DNA of 64,000 nt from Spirulina major PCC 6313 (GCF_001890765.1 NZ_KV878783.1:4058771-4122770); one strand, 5' to 3'; counted from the first letter of the stretch, positions 46,251 to 55,703 are shown. Made by a program: numbers and translations. Notes: a model not told the origin generated them from the sequence alone.

Positions 46251-46730
46251 ATGAACAGTTGTATTTTGATGGCGCAAATTGTCCAAGCTCCGGAACTACG
46301 CTACACCCAAGATAATCAGCGTCCGGTGGCTCAAATGTTGGTAGAGTTCCCGGCCTCGCGGGACACCGATCCACCCAATCGGATTAAGGTGGTGGGCTGG
46401 GGCAATCTGGCGACGGAAATTCAAGAGCAGTATCAGGTGGGCGATCGCATCATCATCCAGGGCAACCTCCGCATGAACACCATCGACCGTCCCGACGGGC
46501 TGAAGGAAAAACGCGCTGAACTGAGTGCCTCCCAAATTTTCAAACAAGACGGTGCGTTTGTGGCCAGTGGCAGCGATCGCCCCAGTAACGTCGTGTCGAT
46601 GGAAAACTACAGCCGCCCCCTCAATAGCCCGCCTTTGCCTAGCCCTGCTCCCGTTGCGCCCCCTGCCCCGCTGCCCAATTCAGAACCGCAACCCCTGTCC
46701 AATGACGATCTAGACGATATCCCCTTTTAA
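46251..46730 (+). CDS. ssb: Single-stranded DNA-binding protein
   Basis: The 159-residue protein has an N-terminal OB fold (MNSCILMAQIVQAPELRYT, IKVVGWGNLATEIQEQYQVG), a Pro-rich linker and the diagnostic acidic tip DDLDDIPF, which recruits repair and replication proteins. It is of the divergent cyanobacterial SSB type (Slr0925-like) rather than the canonical SSB. ATG 46251 was chosen over 46212 by family start. It is followed 18 bp later by a membrane-protein gene. Confidence 0.88.
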   Translation: MNSCILMAQIVQAPELRYTQDNQRPVAQMLVEFPASRDTDPPNRIKVVGWGNLATEIQEQYQVGDRIIIQGNLRMNTIDRPDGLKEKRAELSASQIFKQDGAFVASGSDRPSNVVSMENYSRPLNSPPLPSPAPVAPPAPLPNSEPQPLSNDDLDDIPF

Positions 46731-46748
46731 CATCGGAGCCTCGCCCCT

Positions 46749-47111
46749 ATGATGACCTTCTTGATCACGGCATTGATCACGACCATTAGTTTAGTGATTA
46801 TTTCTCACCTGCCCTTGGGAATTGAAATTGACGGCTTTAATAAGGCGTTAATCGCGGGGCTGGTGTTTGGGGTTTTGAATGCGATCGTCGCCCCGATTCT
46901 TTTAACGTTGGCCCTACCCGTCACGATCTTGACCCTCGGTCTCGCCTACGGGCTAGTGAGATTTATCGTCAATGTGATTATTTTTGCCCTCGCTGCTCAG
47001 TTAGTCGAAGGGTTTCGACTGAAAAACGGCATCTGGAGTGCGGCACTCGGCGCACTGATCTTAAGCCTCTCCAATTCAATTATTGGCAACCTGATCAACA
47101 ATCTCCTTTAA
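46749..47111 (+). CDS. YvlD / phage-holin-4 family membrane protein
   Basis: The 120-residue protein has four hydrophobic helices (LITALITTISLVIISHLPL, LVFGVLNAIVAPILLTLAL, RFIVNVIIFALAAQLVEGF, ALGALILSLSNSIIGNLI). The pattern matches the Phage_holin_4_2 (YvlD) family, which despite its name is chromosomal and of unknown function. It lies 18 bp behind ssb and may be co-transcribed. Confidence 0.85.
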   Translation: MMTFLITALITTISLVIISHLPLGIEIDGFNKALIAGLVFGVLNAIVAPILLTLALPVTILTLGLAYGLVRFIVNVIIFALAAQLVEGFRLKNGIWSAALGALILSLSNSIIGNLINNLL

Positions 47112-47268
47112 TCCGTCGCCTCAGAGACTATCGTAAAAGTCGAATTTTAGAGATCAAGCACGCACCTAAGAGGCTGTTTAAAAAGGGAAATTCGAGCGGG
47201 CTGAGCCTGTCGAAGCCCGGTCGCTTACCCTAATCCCGACGGGAGGCTTCAGGGGCGCGATCGCACCT

Positions 47269-48591
47269 CTAAGCGGCCGTTGTTAGGGTAGACCAACGCA
47301 CGGTCAACCCAGAACGGGGATGCAATGAGGGAATGCGATCCAAGCTCAGGTCTTGGTTGGGTAGGATCTCCCAGTGATAGTGGCGCAACAGTTGGGCGGC
47401 GAAAATTTTCATTTCCATTTGTGCAAAGGCTAACCCTAAACACACCCTGGGCCCACCGCCAAACCCCACCAGGCGGAAGTCGCCGGGCTTGGCTTGGGGG
47501 TGGTCGGGGTTGAAGCGATCGGGGTCGAAGTGGTTGGGGTCGGGGTAGTAGTCGGCGAGTTTGTGGGTTCCGTCGATGCGGTAGAGGACTTGCCACCCGG
47601 CGGGAATGTGGTAACCGTTGAAGTCAAAGGCTTTGACGACACCGCGAAAGCCGCCCGCGATGGGGGGATAGAGCCGCTCAATTTCGGTTAAGACTTGCTC
47701 AAGGTAGGGCATGGTTTTGAGTTGGGCGAGGTCGAGGGGGCCTTGGGCGGCGAGGGTCTGTTGTTCGGCGCGGGCCCGATCGCACAGGTCTCTGTTTTGC
47801 CCCAGGGCCATGATTAAGGAGGTGAGCATGGAGGTGGTGGTTTCGTGGCCGGCAAAGAGCATCAGGATGGCTTGGGCTTTGAGTTCGTCGAGGCTGAGGC
47901 GATCGCCGTTTTCGTCTGTGGTTTGCACCAAAAGGCCGAGGGCATCGGTGGTGGGGGTTTGGTAGCGGTCTTGGATGGCGTGTTCGAGGTGGGCGAGGAT
48001 GCGATCGCGGGCCCGAATCGCCTTGCCAAAGGTGGTCCACGGGAGGTTAATCGGCACGGAAAAAAGACCGGCGGATAGTGCTTTAAACCATTGGGAAAGC
48101 TGGGCGGTTTGATCACCGGGTTCACTGCCGAGGAGGAGGGTGCTGGCGATCGCAAAGGTCATCTGTTTGAGTTCATCCAACATGGTTGCCTCGCCCCGCG
48201 TGACCCAGCGGTCAAGATAGCGGCGACAGGTATCGTTCATGGTGGTGAAATAGTTGGCTAAGGCGGGGCCATGGAAGGCGGGCATCAGTAGTTTCCGGTT
48301 GCGGCGGTGTTCTTCTCCTTCCATCAGAAACAGCGATCGCCCCAACAGGGTTTTAAAGGTGTCGGGCCACCCCTCCCGCCAGGAAAAATACTCCATGTGA
48401 GTCGATAAAATAAACCGATTCGCCTCCGCACCCACCATGATCACCGTGGGGCGGTTGAGAATCTGCGTTTTGAAAATGGGGCCGTACTGTGCTTGGCGTT
48501 TCAGGGCAAAGTCGCGATCGCGCAGAAACTGCACCGTTTCACCAATGAGGGGCAATCCGAAAGAACCGGGCGGCAATGGGTTAGAGGTCAT
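47269..48591 (-). CDS. Cytochrome P450, CYP120-like
   Basis: The 440-residue soluble P450 shows the N-terminal LPPGSFGLPLIGETVQFL, the I-helix oxygen motif AGHETTTS, the K-helix ExxR in EIERLYPP and the heme loop FGGGPRVCLGLAFAQ with the cysteine ligand. The opening and overall length resemble CYP120A1 of Synechocystis, which hydroxylates retinoids, so a retinoid or related terpenoid substrate is possible. ATG 48591 was preferred to an upstream ATG at 48615. No redox partner gene is adjacent. Confidence 0.92.
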   Translation of the reverse strand: MTSNPLPPGSFGLPLIGETVQFLRDRDFALKRQAQYGPIFKTQILNRPTVIMVGAEANRFILSTHMEYFSWREGWPDTFKTLLGRSLFLMEGEEHRRNRKLLMPAFHGPALANYFTTMNDTCRRYLDRWVTRGEATMLDELKQMTFAIASTLLLGSEPGDQTAQLSQWFKALSAGLFSVPINLPWTTFGKAIRARDRILAHLEHAIQDRYQTPTTDALGLLVQTTDENGDRLSLDELKAQAILMLFAGHETTTSMLTSLIMALGQNRDLCDRARAEQQTLAAQGPLDLAQLKTMPYLEQVLTEIERLYPPIAGGFRGVVKAFDFNGYHIPAGWQVLYRIDGTHKLADYYPDPNHFDPDRFNPDHPQAKPGDFRLVGFGGGPRVCLGLAFAQMEMKIFAAQLLRHYHWEILPNQDLSLDRIPSLHPRSGLTVRWSTLTTAA

Positions 48592-48684
48592 CAGGTTAAA
48601 CCATAACAGAATCATGTTTCTTTAACGTAACCGCCGCTGCCCTTGACTGTCCCATGTGGTTGCGTCAAGGTAACAGATCCAGTT

Positions 48685-49527
48685 TCACGGGTGAATCGTG
48701 CCGTCGGCAAGGGTTGCCCCGCAGAGATTAGCCTCGTCAAAACAGGCGCGATCGCACCGGGCCCCGGTTAAATTTGCGCCGCTGAGATTGGCCCCGCTGA
48801 AGTTGGTGTCTTGGAGATTGGCCTCGGTGAGGTTCGCCCCCATTAAATTCGTATGTTGCAAATCCGCCCCGCTCAAGTTCGCCCCGGCTAAATTCAACGT
48901 CGCCAGATACAGCCCACTCAACAACGTCCCCTGCAAATCCACCCCCGGCGCGATCAGATAGGCCCCGGCGGCGATCGCATCATAATCCGGTGGAAATTGA
49001 GTGCGGCAATTGCACAGTGAGCCTTTGAACACCGCACCCTCAAGGAGGGTATCCCGCAAATCCGCTTCATAGAGATACGCCCGGCTGAAATTCGCCCCCG
49101 AAAGATCTGCCCCGGCAAAATTCGCCCCCATACAGCTTGACCCCAGCAGCGTCGCCCCGGTCAAATTTGCCCCACTCAGGTCACAGCCCAACAGTTTAGC
49201 CATCACCAAATACCCTTCACTGAGTTCCGCCCCCATCAAGCTGGCCAGATTTAACACCCCATAGCTGAGGTTAGCGCGAGTCAACTCCGCCATACTCAGA
49301 TCACTTTGGCTCAGGTTCGCCTGTTCAAAATTCGCCCCGTCTAGGATTGCACTATTGAAGCTCGTGTTATTGAGTTCGGACTGTTGAAATAAAGCCTCCG
49401 TGAGGTCTGCTTGGATGAAGGCGCTGTGGGTCAGTGTGGTATGGCTGAGGTTAATCTGGGGCAGCGTTAAGTCACAAAAATCCCGTTCTCCGTCGGCGTA
49501 GCGTTGCAAAAGCGTTTGGCGATTCAT
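48685..49527 (-). CDS. Pentapeptide-repeat protein
   Basis: The 280-residue protein starts MNRQTLLQRYADGERDF and then consists of A(D/N)LSX-type pentapeptides over its whole length, with an interruption around residues 185-215 (NCRTQFPPDYDAIAAGAYLI). The short N-terminal LLxRYxxGERDF helix is common in cyanobacterial members. Function unknown. The frame stays open upstream to 49797 but codes for nothing recognisable, so ATG 49527 is used. It is divergent from the DUF389 gene. Confidence 0.88.
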   Translation of the reverse strand: MNRQTLLQRYADGERDFCDLTLPQINLSHTTLTHSAFIQADLTEALFQQSELNNTSFNSAILDGANFEQANLSQSDLSMAELTRANLSYGVLNLASLMGAELSEGYLVMAKLLGCDLSGANLTGATLLGSSCMGANFAGADLSGANFSRAYLYEADLRDTLLEGAVFKGSLCNCRTQFPPDYDAIAAGAYLIAPGVDLQGTLLSGLYLATLNLAGANLSGADLQHTNLMGANLTEANLQDTNFSGANLSGANLTGARCDRACFDEANLCGATLADGTIHP

Positions 49528-49621
49528 GAGCGTTGCAGAATACCGATTGCATGGGCGAAAGAGGGGCAACCCTGGCGTTGAACCTAGTGTAGTCTGTCTC
49601 TTGGGCAAAGTTATCAAAAAT

Positions 49622-49698
49622 CTACTGTACAGTAGGTCAGGGCTGACCCCGTAAGGTTGTGCTGTCCACAACTCCACCTCCAAGGGGATGGGGTTTTT
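49622..49698 (+). promoter_or_regulatory. Hairpin-rich leader before the DUF389 gene
   Basis: Four inverted repeats follow one another: CTACTGTACAGTAG (49622-49635), GGTCAG-GG-CTGACC (49635-49648), GTTGTG-CTGTC-CACAAC (49656-49672) and CCACCTCC-AA-GGGGATGG (49674-49691, one mismatch and one wobble). The last is followed by T5 (49694-49698) and directly by the Shine-Dalgarno GGAGG (49700-49704). This could be an attenuator, an unknown riboswitch-like leader, or a set of operators; the first palindrome could also be a repressor site. Confidence 0.45.
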
Positions 49699-49710
49699 CG
49701 GAGGAAGATC

Positions 49711-50928
49711 ATGAAACCATCCATGACCCACTATTTTGCTGTCTTGCGTCGGTTTTTGCCGCGGCCAGTGTCTATTGAGCAGGGCCGCAACCTCCATCGG
49801 GAATTGACCGTAGAGGCGACCTGGTCAACGAATTTTGTGGTGCTGATTATTAGTTCCTGTGCGATCGCCACCTTCGGCCTGATTAGTAACAGCACGGCGG
49901 TGATTATTGGGGCGATGTTGATTGCGCCGTTAATGTTACCCCTGCGGGCCTTTGCGTTTGCGGCTCTAGAGGGGGATCTGGATCTGTTGAAGCGATCGCT
50001 GTTTTCGATTGTGGGGGGGACGTTGTTGTCCGTGGGGTTGGCGATGGTGATTGGCCTCGTCACGCCGATTCCGTCCTTTGGTTCAGAGTTTCAAGCCCGG
50101 GTGCAGCCCAGTTTAGTGGATTTGGGGATTGCGCTCGCCGCTGGGGGAATTAGTGGCTTTGCCAAGGTGCGCGATAGCATTAGTGATGCTCTGGCGGGGA
50201 CTGCGATCGCCGTCGCCCTCATGCCCCCGATCTGCGTCGTTGGTCTGTCCATCGCCAAAGCCTTCGATACCCCCAGCTTTTGGGTCTTCAGTCAGCAAGC
50301 CATGCTTCTTTATCTCACCAACTTACTGGGGATTGTGCTTGCCTGTATGTTGGTCTTCATCCTGGCGGGTTATGCCGAAGTGAGCCACTCAATTACCTGG
50401 GCGATGATTTCCGTGGCGCTCTTGTTCATTCCCTTGGGGGCAAATTTTATTTCCCAAATTCGTCAAGCCCGCGTCGAAGACTACATTCGCACCCTGGTGG
50501 TTCGCAACACCGTCACCATTGGGCAGCAGGATGTCACCCTCGTCGATACGCGGATTGATTGGGGGGCCAAGATTCCCATCGTCTATCTCAATGTGCAAGT
50601 GTCGAGTAATGTTGTCGAGGGCATCACGGCGAAACAGGTGCAGGAGGTGCAACGGTTTATCAGTCAGCAGGTGGGCCGTCCGTTGAAATTGGTGATTTTT
50701 GTCAGTCGGGGGCAAACCGTCACCGAAGACGGCGTGAACGAAGCGATCGAAGATGCGGCTCCGTCGGCCATTGATCGCGATCGCCCCCTCATTCCCGACT
50801 CTAGACCTCTACCCATCCCATCCCCCAGCCCCGTAACCGAGATCCTCATCCCGGAAAAATTCGCCGATCCATCCCTGCCCACCCTGCCAGAGTCTGACCC
50901 AGACAGTCCCCCCGCTGAGGAGAACTAA
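49711..50928 (+). CDS. DUF389 (TIGR00341) membrane protein
   Basis: The 405-residue protein opens with a short cytoplasmic segment, then has six hydrophobic helices within residues 40-260 (VVLIISSCAIATFGLISNS, VIIGAMLIAPLMLPLRAFA, GGTLLSVGLAMVIGLVTPI), which is the DUF389 signature including SxxVIIGAMLIAPLM. A soluble C-terminal domain and a Pro/Asp-rich tail follow. The family is widespread and functionally uncharacterised. Start ATG 49711 is supported by GGAGG seven bases upstream. The structured leader suggests regulated expression. Confidence 0.88.
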   Translation: MKPSMTHYFAVLRRFLPRPVSIEQGRNLHRELTVEATWSTNFVVLIISSCAIATFGLISNSTAVIIGAMLIAPLMLPLRAFAFAALEGDLDLLKRSLFSIVGGTLLSVGLAMVIGLVTPIPSFGSEFQARVQPSLVDLGIALAAGGISGFAKVRDSISDALAGTAIAVALMPPICVVGLSIAKAFDTPSFWVFSQQAMLLYLTNLLGIVLACMLVFILAGYAEVSHSITWAMISVALLFIPLGANFISQIRQARVEDYIRTLVVRNTVTIGQQDVTLVDTRIDWGAKIPIVYLNVQVSSNVVEGITAKQVQEVQRFISQQVGRPLKLVIFVSRGQTVTEDGVNEAIEDAAPSAIDRDRPLIPDSRPLPIPSPSPVTEILIPEKFADPSLPTLPESDPDSPPAEEN

Positions 50929-51002
50929 CCACCACCCGCGCCAGTTTGGGCCGATCCCCTCCTTTGCGGTAGATTAAGGGACGTTCTTATCGTGGTGTGG
51001 TC

Positions 51003-51545
51003 ATGTTGCCTCAACGCTTAACTGCGATCGCCCGCCGTCTCGATCACCTCAATGAATGGGTGGGGCGGTTTGCCACAGGCCTAGTATTAATCATGGTGGG
51101 GGTGGGGGTGTGGAATGTGGTGGGTCGCTACCTCGGACGCTTCATCGGGCAAAACCTCACCTCCAACGCCCTGATCGAAATTCAATGGTATCTCTTCGAT
51201 CTTGTCTTTCTCCTCGGCGCAGCCTACACCCTCAAACACAATGACCATGTGCGCGTCGATGTGCTCTCCAAACGCTGGAGTCCGAAAACCAAAGCCTGGG
51301 CCAATGCGATCGGAACGGTGGTTTTTTTAATCCCCTTTTGCCTATTGGTAATCTATTTTTCCTGGTCAACAGTGGTCAATTCCTGGGCCATTTGGGAAAT
51401 GTCCCCCGATCCCGGTGGTTTACCCCGCTACCCGATTAAAACCATGATTTTAGTCAGCTTTGCCCTGTTAATCATTCAGGGATTGGCCGAATTATGTCGT
51501 GCGATCGCCGTCATCCTCACCCCGGAGAATCACCATGGGCTATGA
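51003..51545 (+). CDS. TRAP transporter small permease (DctQ type)
   Basis: The 180-residue protein has four membrane helices; the segment SNALIEIQWYLFDLVFLLGAAYTLKHNDHVRVDVL is the DctQ family signature (shown here in part: EIQWYLFDLVFLLGAAYTL). With DctM it forms the membrane part of a Na+-driven uptake system for organic acids. ATG 51003 is used; GTG 50997 is two codons upstream. Its stop lies inside the start of the large permease gene, so translation is coupled. Confidence 0.9.
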   Translation: MLPQRLTAIARRLDHLNEWVGRFATGLVLIMVGVGVWNVVGRYLGRFIGQNLTSNALIEIQWYLFDLVFLLGAAYTLKHNDHVRVDVLSKRWSPKTKAWANAIGTVVFLIPFCLLVIYFSWSTVVNSWAIWEMSPDPGGLPRYPIKTMILVSFALLIIQGLAELCRAIAVILTPENHHGL

Positions 51546-52869
51546 CTGGCTCGGCCCCGCTATGTTCATCGGTGCGCTCAGCTTCCTCGCCCTGGGCTAC
51601 CCCGTCGCCTTCTCCCTCGGTGGCGTAGCGATTTTATTTGGTGCGATCGGCATCGGCTTAGACCTCTTTAACCCCATGCTCATGGCCGTCATGCCCCAGC
51701 GCATCTTCGGCATCATGGCCAACTATACCCTCCTGGCCATCCCCTATTTCATCTTCCTAGGGGCCATGCTCGAAAAAACCGGCATCGCCGAACGCCTCCT
51801 CGAAACCATGGGCATCCTCTTCGGTCGGCTCCGAGGTGGACTCGCCCTCGCCGTCGTCGTCGTTGGCGCACTCCTCGCCGCCTCCACCGGCGTGGTCGCC
51901 GCCACCGTCGTCGCCATGGGCTTAATCTCCCTACCGATCATGCTGCGCTACGGCTACGACAAACGCCTCGCCACCGGCATCATCGTCGCCTCCGGAACCC
52001 TCGGCCAAATCATCCCCCCCAGCGTCGTCCTCGTCGTCTTGGGGGATCAACTGGGCATTTCCGTCGGGGATCTCTTCATCGGCTCCCTGATTCCAGGGGT
52101 GATGATGGCGGGAGCCTTCGCGATCTACGTGTTGATCCTCGCTTGGGTGCGCCCCAGCCTCGCCCCCGCCCTGCCGGAATCCGTGCGCACCTTCGCCCCA
52201 GGGGAACTGTGGGCACGGGTGGTGAAAGTGATGCTGCCGCCCTTGGGGTTAATTCTGTTGGTGTTGGGGAGTATCTTTTTCGGGTTCGCCACCCCCACCG
52301 AAGCCGGAGCCGTCGGGTCAGCCGGGGCAATGCTCCTCGCGGCGTTGAATCGACAACTCACCTGGAACACCGTGCGGCAGGTGTGTGATGCTACCCTCCG
52401 GATCAGCAGCATGGTGATCTTCATCCTGATCGGTTCGACGGCCTTTAGTTTGGTGTTTCGAGCCTTGCATGGCGATCGCTTCATGTTCGACCTCCTCTCC
52501 AACCTCCCCGGCGGTCAATGGACATTCCTCGTCGTCAACCTACTCACGGTGTTCATCCTCGGCTTTTTCATCGACTTCTTTGAAATCGCCTTCATCATCG
52601 TCCCGATCTTCGCCCCCATCGCCGAAGCCCTGGGAATTAATATGCTCTGGTACGGGGTCATCCTGGGCGCAAACCTCCAAACCTCTTTCCTCACGCCCCC
52701 CTTCGGTTTCGCCCTCTTCTACCTGCGTGGCGTTGCCCCCGAAACGGTCAGCACCCAAGATATCTATCGCGGCGTGATTCCGTTCATTCTGCTGCAACTC
52801 CTGGTCATGGTATTAATTATTCTCTTCCCCGCCCTCGTCACCTTTTTACCCACCCTCGGCAGCGGCTAA
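51535..52869 (+). CDS. TRAP transporter large permease (DctM type)
   Basis: The 444-residue protein has about twelve helices with DctM features: LLAIPYFIFLGAMLEKTGIAERLL, GALLAASTGVVAATVVAMGL, SGTLGQIIPPSVVLVVLGDQ and NLQTSFLTPPFGFALFYLRG. It overlaps the DctQ stop by 11 bp. Related cyanobacterial pairs (GtrA/GtrB) import glutamate or other 2-oxo and amino acids together with a periplasmic binding protein. No binding-protein gene is adjacent, so the substrate is open. Confidence 0.93.
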   Translation: MGYDWLGPAMFIGALSFLALGYPVAFSLGGVAILFGAIGIGLDLFNPMLMAVMPQRIFGIMANYTLLAIPYFIFLGAMLEKTGIAERLLETMGILFGRLRGGLALAVVVVGALLAASTGVVAATVVAMGLISLPIMLRYGYDKRLATGIIVASGTLGQIIPPSVVLVVLGDQLGISVGDLFIGSLIPGVMMAGAFAIYVLILAWVRPSLAPALPESVRTFAPGELWARVVKVMLPPLGLILLVLGSIFFGFATPTEAGAVGSAGAMLLAALNRQLTWNTVRQVCDATLRISSMVIFILIGSTAFSLVFRALHGDRFMFDLLSNLPGGQWTFLVVNLLTVFILGFFIDFFEIAFIIVPIFAPIAEALGINMLWYGVILGANLQTSFLTPPFGFALFYLRGVAPETVSTQDIYRGVIPFILLQLLVMVLIILFPALVTFLPTLGSG

Positions 52870-52937
52870 CCCTCGCCCGATCCTTACCGTAGTCACAGGG
52901 CTTGGTTGCCAAGCCCTAGGTTGCGCTGAGTTGTCTT

Positions 52938-53268
52938 TTCTAGCCTGGATTATTCATGACAACTTCAAAAAATCGCTGAAACCCAATTCAGGCAAGCAAT
53001 CCAGCAATTTCCTCAAAAAACATTCTGTTTTTGAGCTGTCCAGCCATCAAGGATTACAGCAACGGGTGAATCATTCAGGTTAGGACATTCAGCCCCTCTG
53101 AATTAAACTCAGCACATCATTAGAACCCACCCCGTGCTCCGCGCACCCCTCCCTGGAGGGGATTCCTTACCAAAAATCTCCTCCAGGGAGGAGTACCCCG
53201 CAGGGGGGGAGGTGCGTTTATGATTCGCCCCGTCCCAACGAAATTGTCATGAATAATTCAGGCTAGAA
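52938..53268. mobile_element. MITE-like element with 25-bp imperfect terminal inverted repeats
   Basis: The left end (52938-52962, TTCTAGCCTGGATTATTC... ) is the reverse complement of the right end (53244-53268) with one mismatch in 25. The palindrome CTAG at 52940-52943 and 53263-53266 may be a 4-bp target duplication of IS5-like elements. The interior codes for nothing and contains a strong hairpin at 53148-53191 (17-bp stem, one mismatch, 10-nt loop). The right end contains the stop codon of the beta-lactamase gene. It occupies most of the 393-bp gap between the TRAP and beta-lactamase genes. Confidence 0.65.
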
Positions 53269-54114
53269 CACACCGAGATCGTGGAAGTGGCGGCGGGTGA
53301 GTTCGAGGCGGGCGGCTCCGTCTTCGGGGCGATTGATGTTGATGTTGGTGGCAAAAAAGTAGACCTGATCAGCGGTTTCAACGTAGCCCACATACCAGCC
53401 GATATTTTGGATCGCATTATTGCCGAAGCCATACCAGCCGGTTTTGGCGTGGATGGTGTAGGTGGGGGTTTTTTCGACGATCATGATGTCCTTGACGAGG
53501 GTTTGCGATCGCACGGAAAAGGGCAATTCACCCCGATACAATTGCCGCAGAAAATCAATCTGCTCCTGTGGGGTGATTTGTAAGGTGCCATCGAGCCAAA
53601 ATTGATCAATTTTGTCAGGGCCACCGATCGCCTCATTGCCGTAGTTCGTCGCATCGATCCATTGCTGCATTTGAGCATGGCCCGCGCGACGGGCGAGGAC
53701 TTGGTAGAACCAGACCGCCGAAATGCGGAAGGCTTCCCGGAGGTTGAGGTCACGGTTCCAGGTGGGGAGGTCGCGGGGGATGCCGTCCCAGGTGAGGATC
53801 GCGAGGTCGTTGGCGATCGCACCCGTTTCCAACGCCACGAGGGAGTTAAAAATTTTAAAGGTGGAGGCGGTGGGGAAGGCGGTGGCGTTGCGTTGGGGGT
53901 TGTGGTGCAGGAGGCGATCGCCCGCCAAATTCTCAATCAAAATCGATCCCTCAATCCCCAATTCCCGAAAATGCCGCCCCGTGTCGCGGGTTTGGGGGTT
54001 GCCAATGCTAGGGGAGTGGTGGGGATGGGCGAGGCTAGCGGCGGGACTCAGTCCCTGGCAAGCAACAGCCGTGAGGAATGCGATCGCGCCCAGCTTCAAA
54101 ACAAATTTCATCAT
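53263..54114 (-). CDS. Class D (OXA-type) beta-lactamase
   Basis: The 283-residue exported protein has a signal sequence and all class D landmarks: STFK (84-87) with the catalytic Ser and carbamylatable Lys, SAV (132-134), YGN (158-160), WDG (109-111) and KTGWYG. These hydrolyse beta-lactams via an acyl-serine; they share fold with penicillin sensors such as BlaR, but here there is no sensor membrane domain. The C-terminus (HFHDLGVF) has normal length although its last codons lie in the end of a MITE-like element. Chromosomal OXA relatives occur in environmental bacteria. The activity spectrum cannot be inferred. Confidence 0.92.
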   Translation of the reverse strand: MMKFVLKLGAIAFLTAVACQGLSPAASLAHPHHSPSIGNPQTRDTGRHFRELGIEGSILIENLAGDRLLHHNPQRNATAFPTASTFKIFNSLVALETGAIANDLAILTWDGIPRDLPTWNRDLNLREAFRISAVWFYQVLARRAGHAQMQQWIDATNYGNEAIGGPDKIDQFWLDGTLQITPQEQIDFLRQLYRGELPFSVRSQTLVKDIMIVEKTPTYTIHAKTGWYGFGNNAIQNIGWYVGYVETADQVYFFATNININRPEDGAARLELTRRHFHDLGVF

Positions 54115-54161
54115 GATCTCTAGTTATCTCCTAAATGAATGCCCTCATCCCAAGCCCTCCT

Positions 54162-54375
54162 CCCACGGGAGCTACCGCTTATACATAACGCTCAATTCTT
54201 GACCTAGCTTGTTTGATCCCCCTCAATCCCCCTTAAAAAGGGGGACTTTTTTGGATTTCCCCGCTGCCCAAGGGGGCTTTTCCGAGTTTCCCCCCTTAAT
54301 TAAGGGGGGTTAGGGGGGATCGAGCCAGGATGTTCACCTGAGATCGACTTATGTATAAACAGTAGCCCACGGGAG
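54162..54375. mobile_element. MITE-like element with 17-bp inverted ends and 10-bp direct flanks
   Basis: Direct repeats CCCACGGGAG at 54162-54171 and 54366-54375 flank an element (54172-54365) with ends CTACCGCTTATACATAA and TTATGTATAAACAGTAG (15 of 17 complementary). The inside is a full copy of dispersed repeat family A (compare 13670-13780). The flanks appear to be a family B repeat split by the insertion, since CTCCTCCCACGGGAG on the left and GAAGGGAGTCAGAAGCCCTC on the right join into a normal B copy. It lies in the 318-bp beta-lactamase/fabG spacer; no gene is present there. Confidence 0.7.
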
Positions 54376-54432
54376 AAGGGAGTCAGAAGCCCTCGCCTGT
54401 GGGAGAGGGTTGGGTGAGGGGAAAAATTAATA

Positions 54433-55257
<825 letters not shown>

Positions 55258-55342
55258 TCAATTTGCATCGTGTCTCGTCGTAGCTCTACCCCTTGAACGG
55301 CTTTCCTCTGCATCAAGTCCTTATCCCCTCTCTTCATGTCCT

Positions 55343-55666
55343 ATGGCTGTAAAAAAACAATTCACCAGTTTTGAAGACCTCCTCACCCAAGCCACTAAGC
55401 CCGTTTTAGTGGATTTCTACGCCACCTGGTGCGGCCCTTGTCAGATGATGGCCCCGCTCCTCGAAGAAGTGGGCTACCAAATGAAAGATCAAATCCAAAT
55501 CGTTAAAATTGACACAGATAAATATCCGCAACTGGCAAGCCGCTACGGTATCCACGCCCTGCCTACCCTCGTTCTCTTCAAAAATGGTCAACCGGCCGAG
55601 CGCATTGAAGGGCTAATGCAAGGGCCGCAATTGGTGCAGTTTCTCCATGATGCGATCGCTGCCTAG
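55343..55666 (+). CDS. Thioredoxin (m-type-like)
   Basis: The 107-residue protein has the active site WCGPC in FYATWCGPCQMMAPLL, the cis-Pro segment HALPTLVLF and a normal thioredoxin length. It starts at ATG 55343 (MAVKKQFTSF); the open frame upstream to 55202 spans the palindrome and is not coding. It is a general cytosolic disulfide reductant. An insertion sequence lies 37 bp downstream of its stop. Confidence 0.93.
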   Translation: MAVKKQFTSFEDLLTQATKPVLVDFYATWCGPCQMMAPLLEEVGYQMKDQIQIVKIDTDKYPQLASRYGIHALPTLVLFKNGQPAERIEGLMQGPQLVQFLHDAIAA

Positions 55667-55703
55667 TCTCCCGTTGCCCTCATCCCCCACCCTTCTCCCA
55701 TGG

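Noticed and set aside
46749-47111. Prophage marker (holin)
   Set aside because: The family is chromosomal YvlD-like; no other phage genes are nearby.
49684-49711. Fluoride riboswitch-like GGGGATGGGG sequence
   Set aside because: The required pseudoknot partner and second stem are not present downstream; the coding region starts at once.
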